The notes beneath the pieces are model-generated. The model was not told the DNA's origin, made no database searches, and was given only the letters and a program-made list of their open reading frames with translations. Made by a program: the position numbers and the translations under genes. From the NCBI GenBank assembly GCA_964621615.1, contig CAZUMW010000019.1:12261-76260 (forward strand): 64,000 nt of DNA, given 5' to 3'. Positions 1 to 9,201 of the stretch are shown here, piece by piece. The DNA is from CAZUMW01 sp964621615. GTDB lineage: Bacteria > Desulfobacterota > WTBG01 > CAIYCZ01 > CAIRTM01. The first letter of the stretch is position 1. The number at the start of each line of letters is the position of its first letter.

Positions 1-816
1 AAACGGTATTTTACCATTTTCGATTACACCGGTGCATCGGCCCTTGAAGATGCCGAGTTCGACGGCCATCCGGCCAATATTCAGAAGAGTCAGAAAAAGT
101 CTAAAAAGCCGAAAAAATCAAAACCGGATCAGCCAGTAGAGAAGCCTGTTGATGAAGGAGTCACCGTACACATACAGTCTTCAGAACGGTATGTGTGCCT
201 TGCCGATGGCCGGAAGATCCCTTTTGAGGAATACCGGGAACAGTCCCGTGAGGTTATCCGCAGCATTACAACAAGCAATATTTCAGACCTTTTGGGTATC
301 TGGATAGATAAAAATACCCGTGGCGATCTGCGGGCAGAGCTTAAAGACCGGGATGTTCACATAGCGGCTTTTCGGCACTTTTACGATCTCGACGGCACGG
401 ATGATGTCGATATCCTGTCAAAAGTGGGGTTCGATCTTGTCCGGGTACCGGCACGGCATGACCGTGTAGTCCGGTTCTGGGATCAGGATGATCACTGGCT
501 GAGAAATGTGTTGCAAGACGGCAAAGCCGGCCCGGTCGTTTCTGAGGAAGATTACTTGAAAGCAGCAGAAGAAAAGGCTGTTTATGAAATCAATCCCGCA
601 TTAACGCAAAAGATGAAGTTCTGGGAGACCTGTCTTGATCATTATGCCCTGTTCGGGATTGATGATCTTGAAAAGGGAAGCACCTATGGTGCGCCCCAGT
701 TTGTCGATCAGTTTGGCAGCTTCAGCACCCTTCTTAATAAATACGGCGGGGCAGATGTGCTTCGCAATGATCTTGAAGGTGTAAAACAGCATCTGTACGT
801 GCCCATGTCTGCATAG
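1..816 (+). CDS. hsdR: Type I restriction enzyme R subunit, C-terminal part
   Basis: The reading frame is open from base 1, so this is the 3' end of a longer gene. The 271 visible residues start with a YFTIFDYTG-type segment followed by a Lys-rich linker (about residues 31-47), then a helical C-terminal region. This matches the C-terminal domain of EcoEI/EcoKI-type R subunits, which contacts the methylase core; the nuclease and helicase motifs must lie upstream of the window. An internal ATG at 193 is not the true start. hsdM begins 14 nt downstream, which fixes the identity. In the family, HsdR translocates DNA and cuts it when the HsdM2S complex finds unmethylated target sites. Confidence 0.85.
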   Translation, partial: KRYFTIFDYTGASALEDAEFDGHPANIQKSQKKSKKPKKSKPDQPVEKPVDEGVTVHIQSSERYVCLADGRKIPFEEYREQSREVIRSITTSNISDLLGIWIDKNTRGDLRAELKDRDVHIAAFRHFYDLDGTDDVDILSKVGFDLVRVPARHDRVVRFWDQDDHWLRNVLQDGKAGPVVSEEDYLKAAEEKAVYEINPALTQKMKFWETCLDHYALFGIDDLEKGSTYGAPQFVDQFGSFSTLLNKYGGADVLRNDLEGVKQHLYVPMSA

Positions 817-830
817 GAGATTAGATAGCT

Positions 831-2318
831 ATGGCAAAAAAGAAAAACGGATTCAGTAACGGTGATATTGAACACCGGCGGCAGGAAGTGCAGCAGGCCA
901 CAAAAAATGCCTGCGATCAGCTTAACAGTGACGGGGTTGATCCACGTGATTATGTCGAGCAGCTTGCCTGGCTGTTTTTCCTGAAAGCATTCGATGAAAC
1001 CGAAACCCGACTTGAGGCCGAAGCCTCTTTTGATGACACGGGTTATGCCCGGCGGCTGGATGGTAAATATCGCTGGTCGGAATGGACCTCAATGACCAAC
1101 AAGCCTGACGAGATGCTCGAGTTTGTCAACGGCAAGCTCTGGAAGAAGCTCATGAACCTTGGTGACGATGTTGTCGGAGAGCGGTTTCGCCGCATTTTTT
1201 CTGCTGTCAAAAATCATTCCCGTCGTGGCGCCAGCTTCGCACGGGTTGTTCAGCAGGTAAACCGCATCCACTTCAGCGATGAGACTGACGTGATCATGCT
1301 TTCGGAAATTTACGAACGGCTGCTGAAAGATGTGGCGGGAGACTCCGCCGGCTATGCAGGGGAGTTTTACACCCAGCGGCATATTATTAGGCTCATGGTT
1401 GAAGTTGTGCAGCCCAAAATTGGCGATCGTATCTACGATCCCTGCTTCGGCACGGCCGGATTCCTGGCTGAGTCTGCCAACTATATTTTCAATTCCCAGA
1501 GCAACCTGCGGGCGTCAGACCTAAAAAAGCTGCAAACAGAAACTTTCTATGGGATGGAACTGAAAGACCGCACCTATTTGTTCGGCAACATGAACATGCT
1601 GCTGCATCGCATCGAGGGGGCAAACCTCGAAATGGCCAATACCCTTGAAGTGCATTCTGCCAATGTGCCTGAGAAGAACAAGTATGACGTGATCCTTTCC
1701 AACCCGCCCTATGGCGGCAAAATGTCACGAGAGATGCAGACCAACTTCACCATACGGTCCGCCTCAACGGAAATCCTCTTTCTTCAACATATTATGACAA
1801 ACCTTGCCAAAGGCGGGCGTGCGGCTGTTGTTATCCCGGAAGGGGTGCTGTTTCGTGGCGGTCCCGATGCAAAGGTTCGCAAACGCCTTCTGGAGGAGTT
1901 CAATGTCCATACGGTTCTGTCGCTTCCGGCAGGATGCTTTCTGCCGTACACCGGGGTTAAAACAAATGTGATATTTTTCAACCGCCCGAAAGATGGCACC
2001 GGCACCGAAGCAGTATGGTTTTATGAGCTTACAAACGATGGTTTCGAGCTTAAACAGACCCGTAGGCCCATGGAAGGTGAGCAGATAACGGATTTTCTAG
2101 CAAAATGGAAGAAGCGAATTGAGGAGGATAACTCATGGATAGTTTCCTCTGAAGAAATAGCACAAAACAATTATGACCTCTCTGCATGCAACCTCAACAA
2201 AAAGGATGACTATGAGCACCGGCCAGCCTTGGAGTTGGTGCAGTCTATTAAAGCAAAAGAACAACGGGTGATTGAACTACTGGATGAGCTTGAGGTGATG
2301 TTGGAGGTTGCAAAGTGA
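831..2318 (+). CDS. hsdM: Type I DNA methyltransferase M subunit (N6-adenine)
   Basis: 495 residues, the usual HsdM length. An N-terminal helical HsdM_N region (about 1-150) precedes the Rossmann-like methylase. The SAM-binding motif I is Y202-DPCFGTAG and the catalytic motif IV is N291-PPY, both canonical for N6-adenine methylation. The gene starts 14 nt after hsdR, and its stop overlaps the GTG start of hsdS (GTGA, 2315-2318), so M and S are translationally coupled. It should modify host DNA as an M2S1 complex and join HsdR for restriction. It is clearly homologous to the N-terminal part of the large fusion protein at 5209-9201, which suggests duplication within the locus. Confidence 0.95.
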   Translation: MAKKKNGFSNGDIEHRRQEVQQATKNACDQLNSDGVDPRDYVEQLAWLFFLKAFDETETRLEAEASFDDTGYARRLDGKYRWSEWTSMTNKPDEMLEFVNGKLWKKLMNLGDDVVGERFRRIFSAVKNHSRRGASFARVVQQVNRIHFSDETDVIMLSEIYERLLKDVAGDSAGYAGEFYTQRHIIRLMVEVVQPKIGDRIYDPCFGTAGFLAESANYIFNSQSNLRASDLKKLQTETFYGMELKDRTYLFGNMNMLLHRIEGANLEMANTLEVHSANVPEKNKYDVILSNPPYGGKMSREMQTNFTIRSASTEILFLQHIMTNLAKGGRAAVVIPEGVLFRGGPDAKVRKRLLEEFNVHTVLSLPAGCFLPYTGVKTNVIFFNRPKDGTGTEAVWFYELTNDGFELKQTRRPMEGEQITDFLAKWKKRIEEDNSWIVSSEEIAQNNYDLSACNLNKKDDYEHRPALELVQSIKAKEQRVIELLDELEVMLEVAK

Positions 2319-3517
2319 GTACAAAATGGATGAATATTCGCCTTGGAGAATTAGCTGATATTTTAGGTGGTGGAACACCTAAAAGGGCAGACCTATCAAA
2401 TTTTGGTGATTATATTGACTGGGTTACACCAACTGATCTCCCGCCCATTGGTAACGTAGGTATTTTAAGTACTGTTAAAGAGGGATTAACTGAAAAAGGC
2501 CTAAAAGGTAGTTCAGCAAAGAGAATTCCTGCGGGTTCCGTATTGTTTTCTTCCCGTGCTTCTATTGGAAAAATTGCAATAACAGATCGAGACTGTGCGA
2601 CAAATCAAGGGTTTGCTAACTTTGTGCCTAAAAATGATTTAATCGAACCTTGGTTTTTGGCCTACCTTTTAAAACATTACACAAGTGACATATTAAAGCT
2701 TGCGGGGGAAACAACATACAAAGAAGTCAGTCGTAAAAAATTAAATGATTTTACGGTACGAATCCCTCAGCTAAAGGAACAACGCCGTATCCTTGGGCGG
2801 ATAAAGGAAATGCTTGAACGGGTGGACGAGATCCGCACGTTGCGTGAGGAGTCGCTAGAGGAAATTGAATTTTTGCTTTCCAATAGATGCGAGGAGGTTC
2901 TTGGCAATGGTTGGCAAGAGCATAGGTTGGAGGATTTACTTTGTTGTGGCCCATCTAATGGGATATTCAAAAAGCGAAAAGATTTTGGTGACGGTGTTCT
3001 TTTAGCAAATGTAAAAGATTTATATAACGATTATACAATTTCGCCAGAAACACTTGAGCGTGTGAATGCTACTAATTCCGAAATCGATAAGTATATCTTG
3101 AAGGAAGGTGATGTACTCGTTAACCGATCATCACTAAAAAAAGAAGGTTTAGGGCGATCCTGTATGTTTGCAAGCGCAGAAGAACCCGTCGTATTTGAAT
3201 GTCACATAATGCGTATAAGATTTAAGCCAGACACACTACATCCTTTTTTGTTTACCTGCTTTATGAATTCTCGTATGGGATTAAAGCGCATACTTGCAAA
3301 GGCAAAAACAGCGACGATGACAACCTGGAATCAGGGTGATCTCGGATCAATCATGATCCCTGTACCACCATTAGAAGAGCAGGAAAATATGGTTGAAGAA
3401 CTGCGAGCCTTCAAAACTATTACAGACAACATCTGTGAGAAACTTCTTCAATCTAAGGAACAGAGCAATTTTATAATTAACTCATTATTGAACAAAGCCT
3501 TTTCCGGAGAGCTATAA
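2315..3517 (+). CDS. hsdS: Type I specificity subunit S
   Basis: 400 residues with the two-TRD layout of HsdS: TRD1 (about 5-150), a central conserved helical region (about 150-195, with IPQLKEQRRIL), TRD2 (about 205-340), and a distal conserved region with IPVPPLEEQ. It determines which bipartite sequence is methylated or cut. The GTG start overlaps the hsdM stop by 4 nt. The coding sequence is visibly richer in A+T than hsdM or hsdR, especially through both TRDs, as expected if TRDs are exchanged by recombination or transfer. The stop is 3 nt before the next ATG. Confidence 0.93.
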   Translation: MSTKWMNIRLGELADILGGGTPKRADLSNFGDYIDWVTPTDLPPIGNVGILSTVKEGLTEKGLKGSSAKRIPAGSVLFSSRASIGKIAITDRDCATNQGFANFVPKNDLIEPWFLAYLLKHYTSDILKLAGETTYKEVSRKKLNDFTVRIPQLKEQRRILGRIKEMLERVDEIRTLREESLEEIEFLLSNRCEEVLGNGWQEHRLEDLLCCGPSNGIFKKRKDFGDGVLLANVKDLYNDYTISPETLERVNATNSEIDKYILKEGDVLVNRSSLKKEGLGRSCMFASAEEPVVFECHIMRIRFKPDTLHPFLFTCFMNSRMGLKRILAKAKTATMTTWNQGDLGSIMIPVPPLEEQENMVEELRAFKTITDNICEKLLQSKEQSNFIINSLLNKAFSGEL

Positions 3518-3520
3518 ACC

Positions 3521-5212
3521 ATGCGCATTAGCCGGGTACATATTGAAAATTATCGCTCAATCAAAGTGCTTGATTTTGAGCCCGGGCCTTACTGCGTTCT
3601 GATCGGGGAAAACAACTCAGGTAAGTCCAACATCCTTCGTGCAATCAATCTGGTTCTTGGCGAATTCTGGCCCAGGGAAAGTAACTTTTCTGAGGAGGAT
3701 TTCCACGGACAGGATACGAGTCAGGATATTGTCATTCAGGTTTTTTTCGATGAGGTTATGGAAGAAAGGCGCAATAACGCCAAGGTGGAGGTTGGCGGTT
3801 TTGAATTGCGTTGCAAGGCATATAAGCGCCGAGTCGGGAAAAAGCCTGCCGGGAGTTTGAATGTTGATTTTACCTGCATAAAAAATGATGGCAACCCCGC
3901 AAAATATCCTTCTGTACCTTTGAAAAAAGGAGAAAAATTCACAGGCCGGTGGTCGCCAATGTCGGTTACGGCCGGTTTGCGTGAAAAGGCTGCATCTATA
4001 ATTTATGTTGATGTACTGCGTGGCTATGATCGGCAGTCGCCGAGCAGTCGATGGTCGATTTTGAGACGGCTTTTTAATGAAGTAAACACGGAATTTGTAA
4101 ATGACAAAAAAGAGCTCACAATAAAAAAGCCTGATGGTACCGAGCTTAAAATGACCCGCCGGCAGGCTTTTGAAAAGACTGTGCAGGAAGCCTACAAATA
4201 TTTACGCACAGACAGCTTTAATGAAATCGAAAAAATACTTGCACAAAATGCAATTGAACAGATGGGACTTGATGCAGGTGAAAACAAAATCGTAATGCAA
4301 TTTGAAAGTCATGATCCTTCAAATGTGTATAAATCGCTGCAGCTCTATATTAACCAGATGGGTATCACCAGCCCTGCTGGTGAGGTGGGTGCCGGGCTGC
4401 AAAGTGCAATTGTAGTGGCAATCTTCCGAACATATGAAGAACTGAAAAAGGAAGGGGCGGTGTTTGCCATTGAAGAGCCGGAGGTTTTTTTGCATCCACA
4501 AAAGGCTCGGTATTTCGCCACGGTTCTACGCTCACTCACCGAAAAAGGCAATCAGGTTTTCCTGACGACCCACTCTCCTGTTTTCGTACAGATTGATCAG
4601 CCGGAGTCTGTTGCCATTGTGCGTAGAACAGCTGATGACGGCACGAAGGTATTTCAGGCTGAAAAGGTTGATCTTGCGCCCGACGATAGAAAAGCTTTGC
4701 GCCTTCTTACCGAGTTTGACTCACAGCGAAATGAAATGTTTTTTGCCCGTCGTGTTTTGTTTGTTGAAGGGAATACGGAAAAAATTGCAATGCCTCTGGT
4801 CTGCCGAACCATGGGTATAGATATAAATAAGGAAAATATATCCGTAGTTGAATGCGGAGGCAAAACCCAGATCCCGCTTTTTGTAAAAGTTGCGGACAAT
4901 CTGCAAATACCTTATGTAGTGCTGGCAGACCAGGATATCCGTAAAATTAAGGAGGACTGGTCCGAAAAACGCAAAAAGGATGAAGAAGAACGCAACAAAA
5001 AACATGAGCGGTGGAATCAGGATATTCTTGATATCGCTGGTGATAAGCGCACATTTTTCCTGACGCCTGATTTCGAAGGTGCAGTCGGCTTGTCAGGTGA
5101 TGACAATCAGAAGGTTGACCAGGCTATGGAAGCATTCATGCAGATTTCAAAAGAAACTGTGCCACATTGTCTGAGTGAGCCAATAGAAGCTTTACTGGAG
5201 ATGGACAAATGA
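3521..5212 (+). CDS. OLD-family ATPase/TOPRIM endonuclease
   Basis: 563 residues. The N-terminal half is an ABC/SMC-like ATPase: Walker A G29-ENNSGKS, a Walker B-type AIEEPEVFLHP segment with E318/E319, and a following THSP switch. The C-terminal half is a TOPRIM nuclease: VEGNTEK with E416, and the metal-binding D470-Q-D472. This is the architecture of overcoming-lysogenization-defect (OLD) nucleases, which act in phage defence alone or with partners (GajA of Gabija, PARIS AriA/AriB are relatives of the parts). It starts 3 nt after hsdS and its stop overlaps the next start (ATGA, 5209-5212), so it is made with the restriction system. No helicase or reverse-transcriptase partner is seen beside it. 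Confidence 0.88.
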   Translation: MRISRVHIENYRSIKVLDFEPGPYCVLIGENNSGKSNILRAINLVLGEFWPRESNFSEEDFHGQDTSQDIVIQVFFDEVMEERRNNAKVEVGGFELRCKAYKRRVGKKPAGSLNVDFTCIKNDGNPAKYPSVPLKKGEKFTGRWSPMSVTAGLREKAASIIYVDVLRGYDRQSPSSRWSILRRLFNEVNTEFVNDKKELTIKKPDGTELKMTRRQAFEKTVQEAYKYLRTDSFNEIEKILAQNAIEQMGLDAGENKIVMQFESHDPSNVYKSLQLYINQMGITSPAGEVGAGLQSAIVVAIFRTYEELKKEGAVFAIEEPEVFLHPQKARYFATVLRSLTEKGNQVFLTTHSPVFVQIDQPESVAIVRRTADDGTKVFQAEKVDLAPDDRKALRLLTEFDSQRNEMFFARRVLFVEGNTEKIAMPLVCRTMGIDINKENISVVECGGKTQIPLFVKVADNLQIPYVVLADQDIRKIKEDWSEKRKKDEEERNKKHERWNQDILDIAGDKRTFFLTPDFEGAVGLSGDDNQKVDQAMEAFMQISKETVPHCLSEPIEALLEMDK

Positions 5213-8200
5213 ACGATTTTCACTCCAACCTTAAAGCGATTCTCGACAAACAAAGAGGCATGCAAACGTATTCCGGCCTGGATCTGGTGGCATGGGTATG
5301 CACCATTATTTATCTCTGCTGGGCCGAACATGAAGATAACGAGCGTAGTGCGATAGCTTCATTTGAAGAAAGGGAGTATGAGCCGCTTTTACCCTCAAGT
5401 ATGTGGTTCAATAACTGGCTTGCAATGAAGCCGGAAACGCTTAAAGATTTCATACAAAAAGATTTCCTGCCCCGATTTCAGAACGATAATCATACCAATC
5501 CCCTTTGGGCGAACCTTACACGCTGTTTTTCCACTATTGATACAAAACATTTCCCGGATTTTATTTGTGATCAACACTGGCGATCCTGGTTGCAGAAGTG
5601 GGTATCAGAACTGGACTTCTCAAATTCAGAAAGCAAACTCCGATCAAATAAAATGATCGAAGCCATGCTTGATTTATCTGTTCGGAAATCCGGAACGTCA
5701 GGAGGTGCATTCTATACTCCTGCGCCTATAGTAACTCTTATGAACGAGCTTGTTGACCCGAAACCGGGTGAACGGGTGTATGACCCTTGCTTTGGCACCG
5801 GCGGTTTGCTGGTTGAATCTGCCAGAAGAATAAAAGAGGCCTCGAAAACCTGCGCTGCCGGTGAATGGGAACAAATCAGGAACCAGAGTATATTTGGAGT
5901 TGATATTTACAGCAGGGTTTATCCGATTGCTCTGACCCGTATTGTGCTTGCAGGCATTCCAGGGCCCGGGCTGGAACTGGCCGATTCGCTTGAAAGGCAT
6001 GAGGCCGGCAATGGTGGCCATTTTGATGTTGTTCTTGCCTGCCCTCCATGGGGACACATCGGAAGGGCAGGAAAAGAGGATTCTTACCGTCACTTTACTG
6101 TACGTTCCAAAGATTCTGCAAACCTTTTCATTCAACATATTATGCAGTCTTTGCGGCCGGGAGGAAGAGCGGTTGTGGCTGTTCCAGAAGGAACCTTGTT
6201 CAGCGCTGGATCTGACCGCCAGCTCAGGCGCAAGCTGCTTGACGAATATGAGGTAGAGGGCGTGATTTCATTGCCTTCAGGAACGTTTTCTCCATTCACC
6301 GGCATTAAATCGAATCTGATTCTGTTTCAGAAAACAAAACCCGGGCATTCAGTTCGTTTTTGCCAGGTTAAACAATTGGCAGGAACTGCCGGGAAGGTGT
6401 TGCGGGAAGCCGAGAAGCCTGAAGAAATAGCTGTTCGTTTCAGGGACGGGAAGAAGTCCGACCTTCTCTGGGATACTGAAATTGAAGAATTGAAAAAACG
6501 GGACTGTGAGCTGATTGCTAAGCGTACCGGTGAGGAAGACCTGCAAAAATGGCTTTCAGCTGTTCAGAAAAACAGCCCGAGCGTTCAGGTAACGGCACTT
6601 GAAAAGGTTGCAGAAGTTGTTACCGGCATATCCTATAGCAAAAGAATTGTGCGAGAACGATCAAAAACATTTGTTCAGTCAAATCTTTTGGGGGAGGAAA
6701 AAAAGGAAATTCAGCGTGGACTCTTCAATCAACAGGTCGGGCTTTTAAGGGTCTCTGATATTCGTGACGGCAAGGCTGCGGCGCCTGAACTTGTTTTAAC
6801 TGATGAGGCCCTTGCAAAAGTTAATGGGCCGCAGCGCATCAGAACAAATGATCTGTTGATTACAGCCTCCGGCACTATCGGTAAGCTGGCATTGTTTACC
6901 GGTGACGAAAAGAATCTTGAGTGCGTGCCTGCTAAAAGTGTCATTCTTATCAGGCCCTCGAGCGGTATATTGCCGGAATATCTTTTTACCCTGCTAAAGT
7001 CAGAAGTTTACCAGAAATGGTTTCTGGGAAATGCAAGGGGAGCCACTATCCAACATCTGTCGGTCCGGACGCTTCGGCACATGTCTATCCCGGTTCCGGA
7101 ACTTCAAATACAGGACCGAATCGCTCGGGAATGGAAAAAGAATGCAGCTGATGATCCTCTGGCGCTTTTGCTCGAGTTTTCTTCTATAAAAGCCACCAAG
7201 CCGGCAAAAGCGATACATAATGCGCTTCGTATTACCCGGGAAAACCGTCAACAAATAGACAAGATTGAGACATCCAATCCCATTATCGCTCTTGATAAAG
7301 TAGCATTACTCTTCAAGGAGTTGGAGAAAAAGTGGTCGAAAGAGTTTACACAGGTGTTGTCATTAGAATGGTGCGGTAAATTCATTACTAATATGTCCAC
7401 CGCTATGTCTTCTCTTGAAGGGATACAGCATGTAAGTGCCGGACCCTCCGTTTATGCTTTGATTACTGATAGTATGCAATGGTTACAGGATGCATACGAA
7501 AGCCTTCCGGATCCTTATAAGACTGTGATGGAAGCGGACGAGGCCAATCTTATTGATCAATTTGACAACATTTGTCAAAAAATCACAGAGTTTTCTGGAT
7601 CGGCTTTCGAAAGATTGCTTAACAATGTAGTTGTTGAGGCTGTTCCGGATACCGGTTTTGTTGCTACCGGGTCTGCACAAGAGATACAGTTGAGGATAAC
7701 CAACAAAAGCAGTTTGCCCCTGAGGAACGTTGATTTCTATACACAGCCGGAAATCGGTAAAACGAGAATATCATATTTGGCAGAAACGGATAAAAAGTCC
7801 TTTCCTGTGAAAATCCCGGCCCAGTCCTTAGTCGGGAAATATCCCTTTTTATTATTATGGAAAGGCAGCAAATTAAACGGTGATGTCGCAGAGGGTAAAA
7901 TCGAACTTGCTATAGAGATCCGATCAACCAGAGAATCGGTTCACACGGAGGAACTCGGCGCCAGTCCCTATATTACAGGCAGTCCCATTGACCGCAGGGA
8001 AATGTTTTTTGGACGAAAAGATGTAACTGAGAAAATCAAACGCCAGATAAGTACAACCCATAGGGCAAATATCATCTTATTAGAAGGAAATCGGCGGTCC
8101 GGCAAAACGTCAATTTTGAATTATTTAACATCAATGGAGACCCTGCAGGGATGGATTCCGGTGTACTGTTCTTTCCAGGGGGCAACGGGGCATTTAAGCA

Positions 8201-9201
8201 AATCAGGATTGCCTACGGAAGAAGTGTTTAACTTTATAGCGAAACAGATTTTTAAGAGTGTTCTAAAATCCGGAAAACGTACCTGGTTCCCTGATATGGA
8301 GATGCCGGATGCAACAGGCCTCGCCTTTGAAGCAGCATTTATGAAGACTTCGAACAGTGTTTTTAAAACCGATTCATCTGTTGAAAATTTTGAACTCTAT
8401 TTAAAATCGGTGCTGACGACAGTTGCACCCCAGCGGTTGCTGCTGCTGCTTGATGAATTTGATAAAATACAGGACGGCATCGATAGCGGTGTGACCAGTC
8501 CGCAGGTGCCTGAAAATCTGCGCTATTTTCTCCATAACTATTCCGGGTTGTGCGCAATTCTATCTTACTCGAAATTTTTGCGGCGCTTAAGACAGGAGTA
8601 CATGTCGGTTCTCTTTGGCCTCGGTTATCCAGTGACAGTAGGTCCGCTTTCAAAAGAGGATTCACGTTTGCTTGTTACCCAGCCAAGTGAAGACAGGCTT
8701 TCTTTCGTCGATGAGGCACGTGACTATATTGTTGAACTGTGCGCCGGCCAGCCCTTCCTTATACAGACCTTATGTAATCATATCTTCGAGTCGGCGGCCG
8801 AAACAGGGCAGCGCACTATCACGGTAGGCATGGTAAACGATAATGCAGTAATAATGGCTGGGGACAACGAACATTTCACAACCCTTTGGCAGCATCATGT
8901 CGGCTCAGAACGAAGAAAATATATCCTTTGCCTGTTTGAGAAATTGAGTAATACGCCGGATTCGATAACTTTAAGTTTGCTGGATATCAAGCTCGAAGAA
9001 GCTGGCGTCATAATGCAGAAAAAACAGCAACTGGGTGATGATCTTGAACATCTCCGGGAACTCGATCTCGTCAAAATGGACGATAATGGATCCGAGTACC
9101 ATTTAGCTATACCGCTCATGGAGATATGGATCCGCCAAAATATTGATGTTGAACATCAGCGCAGACTCGCTGTTCAGGAAGGTCAGGAGGAATTGGAATG
9201 A
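5209..9201 (+). CDS. Fusion protein: HsdM-like methylase + specificity domain + STAND/AAA-like ATPase
   Basis: 1330 residues. Order: helical HsdM_N-like region (1-165); methylase fold (165-400) with SAM motif Y191-DPCFGTGG; at motif IV, A277-CPPW replaces NPPY/F; one HsdS-like TRD (about 465-640) with ITASGTIGKLALF and IPVPELQIQDRI; a helical linker (640-800); a beta-rich domain (800-905); an ATPase (about 925-1200) with FFGR (933-936), Walker A G960-NRRSGKTS and Walker B LLLLLDEFD (D1082, E1083); and a winged-helix-like tail. It resembles hsdM plus half of hsdS welded to a signal-transduction ATPase. The Cys in motif IV suggests methylation may be lost or altered, leaving DNA binding or site sensing. 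Starts and ends overlap neighbours by 4 nt. Domain calls are from motifs; the linker and beta domain are unidentified. Confidence 0.8.
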   Translation: MNDFHSNLKAILDKQRGMQTYSGLDLVAWVCTIIYLCWAEHEDNERSAIASFEEREYEPLLPSSMWFNNWLAMKPETLKDFIQKDFLPRFQNDNHTNPLWANLTRCFSTIDTKHFPDFICDQHWRSWLQKWVSELDFSNSESKLRSNKMIEAMLDLSVRKSGTSGGAFYTPAPIVTLMNELVDPKPGERVYDPCFGTGGLLVESARRIKEASKTCAAGEWEQIRNQSIFGVDIYSRVYPIALTRIVLAGIPGPGLELADSLERHEAGNGGHFDVVLACPPWGHIGRAGKEDSYRHFTVRSKDSANLFIQHIMQSLRPGGRAVVAVPEGTLFSAGSDRQLRRKLLDEYEVEGVISLPSGTFSPFTGIKSNLILFQKTKPGHSVRFCQVKQLAGTAGKVLREAEKPEEIAVRFRDGKKSDLLWDTEIEELKKRDCELIAKRTGEEDLQKWLSAVQKNSPSVQVTALEKVAEVVTGISYSKRIVRERSKTFVQSNLLGEEKKEIQRGLFNQQVGLLRVSDIRDGKAAAPELVLTDEALAKVNGPQRIRTNDLLITASGTIGKLALFTGDEKNLECVPAKSVILIRPSSGILPEYLFTLLKSEVYQKWFLGNARGATIQHLSVRTLRHMSIPVPELQIQDRIAREWKKNAADDPLALLLEFSSIKATKPAKAIHNALRITRENRQQIDKIETSNPIIALDKVALLFKELEKKWSKEFTQVLSLEWCGKFITNMSTAMSSLEGIQHVSAGPSVYALITDSMQWLQDAYESLPDPYKTVMEADEANLIDQFDNICQKITEFSGSAFERLLNNVVVEAVPDTGFVATGSAQEIQLRITNKSSLPLRNVDFYTQPEIGKTRISYLAETDKKSFPVKIPAQSLVGKYPFLLLWKGSKLNGDVAEGKIELAIEIRSTRESVHTEELGASPYITGSPIDRREMFFGRKDVTEKIKRQISTTHRANIILLEGNRRSGKTSILNYLTSMETLQGWIPVYCSFQGATGHLSKSGLPTEEVFNFIAKQIFKSVLKSGKRTWFPDMEMPDATGLAFEAAFMKTSNSVFKTDSSVENFELYLKSVLTTVAPQRLLLLLDEFDKIQDGIDSGVTSPQVPENLRYFLHNYSGLCAILSYSKFLRRLRQEYMSVLFGLGYPVTVGPLSKEDSRLLVTQPSEDRLSFVDEARDYIVELCAGQPFLIQTLCNHIFESAAETGQRTITVGMVNDNAVIMAGDNEHFTTLWQHHVGSERRKYILCLFEKLSNTPDSITLSLLDIKLEEAGVIMQKKQQLGDDLEHLRELDLVKMDDNGSEYHLAIPLMEIWIRQNIDVEHQRRLAVQEGQEELE

